Below, one piece after another: positions 58,477 to 64,000 of a DNA stretch of 64,000 nucleotides. A program made the translations under genes and the position numbers. Below the pieces are notes generated by a model. The model saw only the letters and a list, made by a program, of their open reading frames with translations. It ran no database searches and was not told the DNA's origin. Position 1 is the first letter of the stretch; every line of letters begins with the position of its first letter. Source of the DNA: Tenuifilum thalassicum (GTDB taxonomy: Bacteria > Bacteroidota > Bacteroidia > Bacteroidales > Tenuifilaceae); assembly GCF_013265555.1 (NCBI RefSeq), contig NZ_CP041345.1:1968581-2032580 (forward strand), written 5' to 3'.

Positions 58477-59205
58477 TTACAGCTGTTTCCTCTTCCTAAA
58501 AGAAACTGGAATACTATCCCCATTGTCCATTTGTAAAGATAACGAAGGAAATCGAATGATCTTTTCAATATGGTGTCGGTTTACAAGATGCGATTGGTGG
58601 CAACGAACAAATCCACACTCCTCGAGTAACTCCTCAAATTCTTTTAGGGTTTTGGTTACACGTATTCTGCTTTTATCGGCAAGAATAAAATTGGTAGAGT
58701 TATTATCACTCTCACATCTAACTATCTCACTAGTATTTACAATATATGTCTCTTCGCTATTACGAAGTACAATTAGCTTATCTTTTTTTTCTGGGTTCTT
58801 AGTATTTTCAATCAGAGCATTTAAACTTTGCTGTTGACTGTCGTCATATACCTTCGATAAAGCATTATCAACAGCACGAGCTAAATCATCAGGGTCAATG
58901 GGTTTAAGGAGGTAATCAACAGCGCTAAACTTAAAAGCCTTTATTGCAAACTCTTGATATGCAGAAATTATTATCACTTTAAAATGCAGCTCATCAAATC
59001 TTCTTAACAAATCAAAGCCTAAACCATCGGTTAGCTGCATATCAAGAAAAACTAAATCGGGCTTACTTTTAAGTATAACCTCATAGGCTTCTTCAATCCT
59101 TTCAGCCTCACCAACTACATGAACTGTTGGACAATATGTCCTCAACATGTGATTTAATGATTCTCTTGCATGAAGTTCGTCGTCAACTATTACTGCTTTT
59201 ACCAT
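58477..59205 (-). CDS. LytTR-type response regulator
   Basis: 242 residues. A receiver domain (1-125) with VIVDDELHARESL at the start and phospho-acceptor Asp in PDLVFLDMQLTDG; the switch Ser/Thr and Lys are in VIIISAYQEFAI and LLKPID. The LytTR DNA-binding domain follows (about 145-242), with VRCESDNNSTNFILADKSRIRVTKTLKEFEELL and FVRCHQSHLVNRHHIEKI. It is transcribed with the LytS-like kinase 7 bases upstream. Target genes cannot be read; the divergently transcribed His-rich and RND pump genes next to the kinase are candidates. Confidence 0.92.
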   Translation of the reverse strand: MVKAVIVDDELHARESLNHMLRTYCPTVHVVGEAERIEEAYEVILKSKPDLVFLDMQLTDGLGFDLLRRFDELHFKVIIISAYQEFAIKAFKFSAVDYLLKPIDPDDLARAVDNALSKVYDDSQQQSLNALIENTKNPEKKDKLIVLRNSEETYIVNTSEIVRCESDNNSTNFILADKSRIRVTKTLKEFEELLEECGFVRCHQSHLVNRHHIEKIIRFPSLSLQMDNGDSIPVSFRKRKQL

Positions 59206-59212
59206 GTAGCTT

Positions 59213-59968
59213 TTAAATTGGAATTATAATTCTGGCTATGGTACCGTTTTGTGTCTTGCTTATAGTGCTCTTATCGGTAATAGACATTTTAATGCCCGAT
59301 TTCCCAAGCTTGCTTAATTTCTCTATTCTCTCTTTGGTAATTTCGGTAGCTAACGACTTGTAACTTTTGCCATTCTTTAGCTGAAGAAGCCTAGCCTTAT
59401 TGATTCCAATTCCATTGTCCTCAACTTCAATAGTTAGCTCATTTGGTTTTGAAAGAATATAACGTATACTAAGCACACCTTCGCTTTCAATAGAACTCAG
59501 CCCATGCTCTATGGCATTTTCAATAAGAGGTTGAGCTAGCATAGGTGGAATGAGAACGTTTTTAATATCTATTGATTCGTCTACAACAATAGAGTAGCTA
59601 AACTTATTAACAAAACGAAGTTTTTGTAAATCGAGGTAGAGCTTCAATGTGGTTATTTCTCTATCGATGCTACATAGTTCTGCTCTTGAATTTTCTAGAA
59701 CAAGACGAGTTAACTTTGCAAAGTTAGCTAAATACTTACTGGCCTTATGGGGTTCATTTCTAAATATATAGCTCTGAATGGCTGTAAGCGAATTAAAAAC
59801 AAAATGTGGATTCATCTGTGAAATTAACACCTGCTGCTCGTATCGCAAAATAATGCGTTTTAACCGAATATGGTTATAAATCACAAAGGCAATAAGTAAT
59901 GCAATAATCGCCAAATGAATAAGAATCAAAGTTGTTTGTGGAATAGAAGACAAAAACATGATAAACAT
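59213..59968 (-). CDS. LytS-like sensor histidine kinase
   Basis: 251 residues. One transmembrane helix near the N-terminus (TLILIHLAIIALLIAFVIYNHI), then a His_kinase domain (PF06580) with the phosphorylated His in QMNPHFVFNSLTAIQSYIF, and an ATPase domain with N and G boxes (PLIENAIEHGLS; IEVEDNGIGINKARL). There is no extracellular sensing domain, so the signal is sensed in the membrane or comes through a partner. The start could be the ATG at 59968 or 9 bases later. Divergent from the His-rich protein gene. Confidence 0.9.
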   Translation of the reverse strand: MFIMFLSSIPQTTLILIHLAIIALLIAFVIYNHIRLKRIILRYEQQVLISQMNPHFVFNSLTAIQSYIFRNEPHKASKYLANFAKLTRLVLENSRAELCSIDREITTLKLYLDLQKLRFVNKFSYSIVVDESIDIKNVLIPPMLAQPLIENAIEHGLSSIESEGVLSIRYILSKPNELTIEVEDNGIGINKARLLQLKNGKSYKSLATEITKERIEKLSKLGKSGIKMSITDKSTISKTQNGTIARIIIPI

Positions 59969-60030
59969 TTGTTTGATGCAAATATATTACTTTTGGTTAA
60001 ACCTTTGCCCTTTAATTTCATCGAAAAGAA

Positions 60031-60038
60031 TAACTTTG
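60031..60038 (+). promoter_or_regulatory. TAnnTTTG promoter box for the His-rich protein gene
   Basis: taactttg lies 18 bases before the ATG at 60057. A TTTG lies at 60004-60007, 23 bases upstream, slightly longer than the usual 19-21. Confidence 0.6.
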
Positions 60039-60056
60039 CATGTTCATAAGTTAATA

Positions 60057-60464
60057 ATGAAACGAAACATTACCATACTTGCTATTACCACAGCCGTTGT
60101 TATGATGTGGGTACATGCATTGGTTCCACATCACCATCATAATGGCGAGGTGTGTTTCGTTGAAACTCATGATGTAGGATACAATCACTCGGCCAATAGT
60201 AGTAATGAAAACAATAGTGAGCACCATAAGCACACATCCTGTAATCTTTTAAACGATTTAGCACAAGCTGAAAAGTTCAGGTTTCCTGCCTCAGCTTTAA
60301 TTGTAAAGACTACACATATTGTACACTCTATATTGGCAGAATCTTTTTGGGCTAATCTGCATCTAAGAATATGGACATCGAAATATATTTTCTACTTCAA
60401 CTTTCACAAACGCTGGCAATCGCCATTATTAAATAGCATCTCGTTTCGCGCACCTCCATTTTAG
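60057..60464 (+). CDS. small His-rich exported protein ahead of RND metal pump
   Basis: 135 residues from the ATG at 60057. The N-terminus is hydrophobic (ITILAITTAVVMMWVHALVP) and directly followed by HHHHNGEVCFVETHDVG. A second His-rich section is SEHHKHTSC. These resemble periplasmic metal-binding stretches. The promoter box fits this start, rather than the longer frame starting at 59958. It lies 91 bases before the adaptor of the RND pump and in the same direction. A metal-buffer or metal-sensing accessory role is inferred. I do not recognise the family. Confidence 0.65.
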   Translation: MKRNITILAITTAVVMMWVHALVPHHHHNGEVCFVETHDVGYNHSANSSNENNSEHHKHTSCNLLNDLAQAEKFRFPASALIVKTTHIVHSILAESFWANLHLRIWTSKYIFYFNFHKRWQSPLLNSISFRAPPF

Positions 60465-60555
60465 CGTTTACAATCTTTGCTTACATAGCTGCTAAGAGAT
60501 AAATTGACTTATCTCCAAAAACTATTTTTTACCAAAACTATAAATTGTAATTAAA

Positions 60556-62100
60556 ATGGTGCGAAAATTTAACATCTTGTTTTTTACAGCATTGCTTATT
60601 TTTTGGGGATGCCACAACACTAATGAATCCCATGAGCATTCACATAACGAACACAGCCACGAACACGCAGAAACGGCTGACCACGACCACGATGAAGAAC
60701 TTACTCATTTCACGGTATATACCAACAACTTAGAGATTTATATTGTAGGAAAACCACTTATTATGGGAGAGGAGTCGGAACTGCTTGCTCATCTTACCAA
60801 CCTTAACACGTTTAAACCTGCTGAGATTGATTCTATTGGCTTTGAAGTAAAATTCGATAACAAGGAGTACCACTTTCATGGCCATGCCACCAATACAAAG
60901 GGAATTTACCACATTCATGCAAATTTTGACTTTAACGGGGAGGCACAAGGAAAGTTGATTGTTTATAACAATAATGGAGAAACAAACGATATTGATTTGG
61001 GCAAGTTTGAGGTTTACCACTGTGAGCACGATTTTGAGGATGCTCATGAGCATCACGAAATCCCAAACTCCATACACTTCAGCAAGGAGCAGGCGTGGTC
61101 GGTTGATTTTGCTACAACAGCTGTTAATCCCATGCCAATGGGAATGGTTATCAGAACATCGGGCAGAGTAATGCCTGCCCAAAGCGATGAAAGGGTGATT
61201 ACTGCAGGGGCGTCTGGTGTTGTCAACTTTTTGGAAAGTAATGTTTACGAAGGATTGATGTTAAAAAAAGCGAATCCTATTCTAAGAATAACATCAAGCG
61301 GCACTACCGACGATAACTTTTTAGTTCGGTACACAGAGGCTAAAAACAGATTTGAAATTGCAAAAGCCCAATACGAAAGGCAAAAAGCATTAGCCGTTGA
61401 AAAGATAGTTTCTGAAGCCGAGTTACAAAATTCCTTGAAAGAGTATGAGGTAGCCAAAGCTGCATATCAAACCATTGTAAAAGGGAACAGCTTGCAGGGT
61501 CAGCTCATATCTAGTCCTTTCGATGGAGAGGTTACGTCAATCTTTGTGTCAAATGGCGAATATGTTTCGGCTGGACAGCCACTTATAAAGTTAGCAAGGC
61601 TTTCAACGCAGAAAATTCAATGCTATGTTCAGCCTAAATACATTAAGGAATTGGGGAACATTAACGATGCAAACATAAGGATTGCTGGTAGCAGTAAAAC
61701 TCTAAACTTACATAAAATTGGAGGAAGGATTGTTTCGGTAGGTAGAACAATAACCTCTGCTAATCATTTAATTCCAGTTACACTGGAAATACCATATACC
61801 GAAAATGTTCCCAATGGTGAAATAGCAGAAGTGTACCTACTATGCAAGCCTGCTAAAAATCTGCTAACAGTTCCCAAAACTGCTCTTCTGGAAGCACAAG
61901 GAAACTATTTTGTAATGGTACAGCATAGCCCCGAAACATTTGTTAAGCGCGAAGTTAAACTTGGCATTTCGGACGGAGTTAGAGTTGAAGTTTTAAGCGG
62001 ACTTAAACCAGGCGAAAGGGTTGTAACTCGTGGAGCCATTTATGTAAAAATGGCACAAAGTTCTGGTGCATTAGATGCTCATTCGGGTCACATTCATTAA
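60556..62100 (+). CDS. RND efflux adaptor lipoprotein with His-rich N-terminus (CusB-like)
   Basis: 514 residues with a lipoprotein signal (FTALLIFWGCHN, Cys about 19). A His-rich stretch immediately follows (SHEHSHNEHSHEH and DHDHDEE), then a beta domain (about 50-165) with a second HEHHE patch, then the membrane-fusion core: half-motif VITAGASGVVNFLE, a helical hairpin (about 255-310), QLISSPFDGEVTSIFVSNGEYVSAGQ, and the barrel with VPNGEIAEVYLL. The His patches should bind Zn, Cu, Co or Ni before export. It is longer than the adaptor at 8902-10017. The pump gene follows 12 bases later. Confidence 0.88.
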   Translation: MVRKFNILFFTALLIFWGCHNTNESHEHSHNEHSHEHAETADHDHDEELTHFTVYTNNLEIYIVGKPLIMGEESELLAHLTNLNTFKPAEIDSIGFEVKFDNKEYHFHGHATNTKGIYHIHANFDFNGEAQGKLIVYNNNGETNDIDLGKFEVYHCEHDFEDAHEHHEIPNSIHFSKEQAWSVDFATTAVNPMPMGMVIRTSGRVMPAQSDERVITAGASGVVNFLESNVYEGLMLKKANPILRITSSGTTDDNFLVRYTEAKNRFEIAKAQYERQKALAVEKIVSEAELQNSLKEYEVAKAAYQTIVKGNSLQGQLISSPFDGEVTSIFVSNGEYVSAGQPLIKLARLSTQKIQCYVQPKYIKELGNINDANIRIAGSSKTLNLHKIGGRIVSVGRTITSANHLIPVTLEIPYTENVPNGEIAEVYLLCKPAKNLLTVPKTALLEAQGNYFVMVQHSPETFVKREVKLGISDGVRVEVLSGLKPGERVVTRGAIYVKMAQSSGALDAHSGHIH

Positions 62101-62112
62101 ATCGTTACGGCT

Positions 62113-64000
62113 ATGCTTGATAGGATAATAAAATTTTCGCTAAATAATAAGTACTTAATACTAGTAAGCACTTTAGTGCTTATTCTTGTTGGGCTACGTA
62201 CGGTATCGACTATGGATATCGACGTGTTCCCAGACCTAACTGCGCCAACGGTGGTTGTATTGACCGATGCGCATGGTATGGCAGCCGAAGAGGTTGAACG
62301 GCTAGTTACCTTTCCCATTGAAACTGCTGTAAACGGAGCAACCGATGTTCGACGTGTACGCTCGGTTTCGGCGCAAGGATTCTCTTTTGTTTGGGTTGAA
62401 TTTGATTGGGGTGCCGATATTTTTAAAGCACGACAGATTGTTAGCGAAAAGCTAATAAACGTATCCCAACAAATGCCAATGGGAGTTGGACAGCCAATGC
62501 TTGCCCCACAGAGCAGCGTTATGGGAGAAATCTTTTTTGTTGGTTTACAAGCCGACAGCACAAGCATGATGGAGCTACGCACCTTGGCTGAGTGGACCGT
62601 AAAACCGTTAATTCTTGCTACTGGTGGAGTTTCGCAGGTTACCATTATTGGAGGGGATTACAAGCAATATCAAGTTGTTGCCAATCCAACACGAATGCTT
62701 CACCTTGGAATATCGATGCACGAGCTGGTGGAGGCCTGCAAGTATATCAGCCTAAACTCAAACGCAGTTAACATTCGCGAATACGGGAATGAATATGTAG
62801 TTCGTGGAATTGCACGAACAGCCGATATTGAACAGCTTGGGCAAACACTTGTTACCACTAGAAATGGCTTACCAGTAAAGGTTAGCGATGTGGCAGATAT
62901 TAAAATTGGAGCTGCTCCTAAAATGGGATACGCATCGTTTAACGCTTCGCCTGCAGTTATTCTTGCCATCTCAAAACAGCCCAATATCAACACGCTTGAG
63001 GTTACTAAAAAGATTGAAGAAAACCTCGAAAACCTAAAAAAATCGCTACCAGCAGATGTAAAACTCGATACAAAGATTTTTCGTCAGGCCGATTTTATTG
63101 AGCGGTCAGTTGGAAACGTACAACAAGCCCTAATTGAGGGAGCAATATTTGTCTCCATCATTCTTTTTCTTTTTCTAGGTAGTTTCCGAACTACCATAAT
63201 CTCTCTTCTTGCCATCCCCCTTTCTCTTCTTGCCACATTTGTGGTTATGAAACTATTGGGATTAAACATCAACACCATGAGCTTAGGCGGCATGGCCATT
63301 GCCATAGGTTCACTTGTTGATGATGCCATTATTGACGTGGAAAACGTATATAAGCGACTAAGGCAAAACCGGCTGAAGCCTAAAGAGGAACGATTATCGT
63401 CATTTTCTATTGTTTTTGAGGCCTCACGTGAGATTAGAGCATCAATTATGAATGCTACACTTATTATAATAGTTGCCTTTGTGCCCCTATTCTTCCTTAG
63501 CGGGATGGAAGGTCGCATGCTTAAACCACTTGGAATTTCGTTTATAGTTTCGCTTTTCATGTCGCTACTTGTAGCCATGACACTTACTCCAGTTCTTGCT
63601 CGCATGTTATTAACTGGCGATAAGTACTTGAAACGAAACGAAAAGGAGAAATGGCTTGTTATCAAGTTACGTAATTGGTACGAAAGGTCACTTACCAAAG
63701 CGCTAAATCACAAGTGGAGCGTGATAAGTTCTGCCCTTATCCTATTGATAGCATCAGTAATCCTGCTTAGTGGTATGGGACGTAACTTTTTGCCAGAGTT
63801 TAACGAGGGCTCTCTAACGCTCTCGGTAGTTACACCACCAGGGACATCACTTGACGAGACTCATAAAGTTGGTTACTATATTGAAAAGCAACTACTAGCT
63901 ATACCTGAAGTTATTTCAACTGCTCGAAGGACAGGTAGAGGGGAGCTTGACGAACACTCACAGGCAACCAATAGCTCAGAGATAGATGTAAACTACCAGC
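62113..64000 (+). CDS. heavy-metal RND efflux pump, inner membrane subunit (partial, runs off the window)
   Basis: The first 629 residues of a CusA/CzcA-family pump; the rest lies past the right edge. It begins MLDRIIKFSLNNKYLILVS, has the porter signature MDIDVFPDLTAPTVVVLTDA, and helix 4 reads MAIAIGSLVDDAIIDVENV. That wording (AIAIG-x2-VDDA) differs from the DFGIIIDGAV of the pump at 10051-13200, so the two pumps belong to different sub-groups and probably export different metals. Followed by FVPLFFLSGMEGRMLKPLG and the second-half start FLPEFNEGSLTL. The ATG at 62113 lies 12 bases after the adaptor stop. Confidence 0.92.
   Translation, partial: MLDRIIKFSLNNKYLILVSTLVLILVGLRTVSTMDIDVFPDLTAPTVVVLTDAHGMAAEEVERLVTFPIETAVNGATDVRRVRSVSAQGFSFVWVEFDWGADIFKARQIVSEKLINVSQQMPMGVGQPMLAPQSSVMGEIFFVGLQADSTSMMELRTLAEWTVKPLILATGGVSQVTIIGGDYKQYQVVANPTRMLHLGISMHELVEACKYISLNSNAVNIREYGNEYVVRGIARTADIEQLGQTLVTTRNGLPVKVSDVADIKIGAAPKMGYASFNASPAVILAISKQPNINTLEVTKKIEENLENLKKSLPADVKLDTKIFRQADFIERSVGNVQQALIEGAIFVSIILFLFLGSFRTTIISLLAIPLSLLATFVVMKLLGLNINTMSLGGMAIAIGSLVDDAIIDVENVYKRLRQNRLKPKEERLSSFSIVFEASREIRASIMNATLIIIVAFVPLFFLSGMEGRMLKPLGISFIVSLFMSLLVAMTLTPVLARMLLTGDKYLKRNEKEKWLVIKLRNWYERSLTKALNHKWSVISSALILLIASVILLSGMGRNFLPEFNEGSLTLSVVTPPGTSLDETHKVGYYIEKQLLAIPEVISTARRTGRGELDEHSQATNSSEIDVNYQ

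Overview
The window looks like chromosome of an anaerobic, fermentative member of the Bacteroidota, probably Bacteroidales. The support is indirect: TonB-dependent receptors with carboxypeptidase-like N-terminal domains, GLPGLI and DUF4249 proteins, two-component-type propeller proteins, a long-form IspG, and TAnnTTTG promoter boxes ahead of several genes. Protein-coding DNA is AT-rich, while the rRNA operon is strikingly GC-rich, which suggests a moderately thermophilic lifestyle or a foreign rRNA source.

Layout. 1-6.5 kb: a trimeric NADH-linked [FeFe]-hydrogenase operon (hydCBA, minus; hydA runs off the left edge) faces a plus-strand operon of a 2Fe-2S protein, a PAS-containing sensory-type [FeFe]-hydrogenase and a SpoIIE phosphatase. 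6.6-17.7 kb: a secreted TPR/PD40/SPOR-like protein, a CzcA-type RND metal pump with its adaptor, a large propeller-SpoIIE membrane sensor, and mnmA. 17.8-20.4 kb: a possible structured RNA, then an AT-rich decayed locus (membrane protein plus a beta-helix gene broken by several frameshifts). 20.6-25.9 kb: a complete minus-strand rRNA operon (16S, tRNA-Ile-like, 23S, 5S) with two tandem promoters and a strong terminator. Its 16S and 23S depart from near-universal sequence at many sites. 26-29.7 kb: intergenic repeats and a truncated zinc-peptidase locus. 29.7-34.4 kb: a MurU/AmgK-like sugar salvage operon with a RapZ-like fusion and a 40-residue Cys protein, DUF554, and pdxB. 34.4-38.3 kb: a TonB receptor-like protein, a GLPGLI protein and a small secreted Cys peptide, preceded by a hairpin and a trinucleotide repeat. 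38.5-43.6 kb: a YhcH-family protein, a PEGA-caspase lipoprotein, a TonB receptor and a DUF4249 lipoprotein. 43.6-44.7 kb: repeats. 44.7-49.2 kb: an NAD-linked formate dehydrogenase operon. 49.5-58.3 kb: an AbgT-family transporter, ispG, rbfA, a methyltransferase, a LolC/E-like permease and a Pit phosphate transporter with a PhoU-like tail. 58.5-64 kb: a LytTR/LytS two-component system, a His-rich small protein and a second RND metal pump (pump subunit runs off the right edge).

How the genes fit together. HydABC and the formate dehydrogenase each carry NuoE/NuoF-like diaphorase parts, so both would exchange electrons between NAD(H) and H2 or formate during fermentation. The sensory hydrogenase with its phosphatase is placed to report H2 or redox state to gene expression. 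The most unusual element is the rRNA operon. It has an intact promoter-to-terminator layout, but its universal rRNA positions, the 16S 3' end (helix 45 and anti-Shine-Dalgarno) and the spacer tRNA are all altered. Together with the frameshifted gene next door, this means either real decay or divergence of one rRNA copy, or a local assembly problem.
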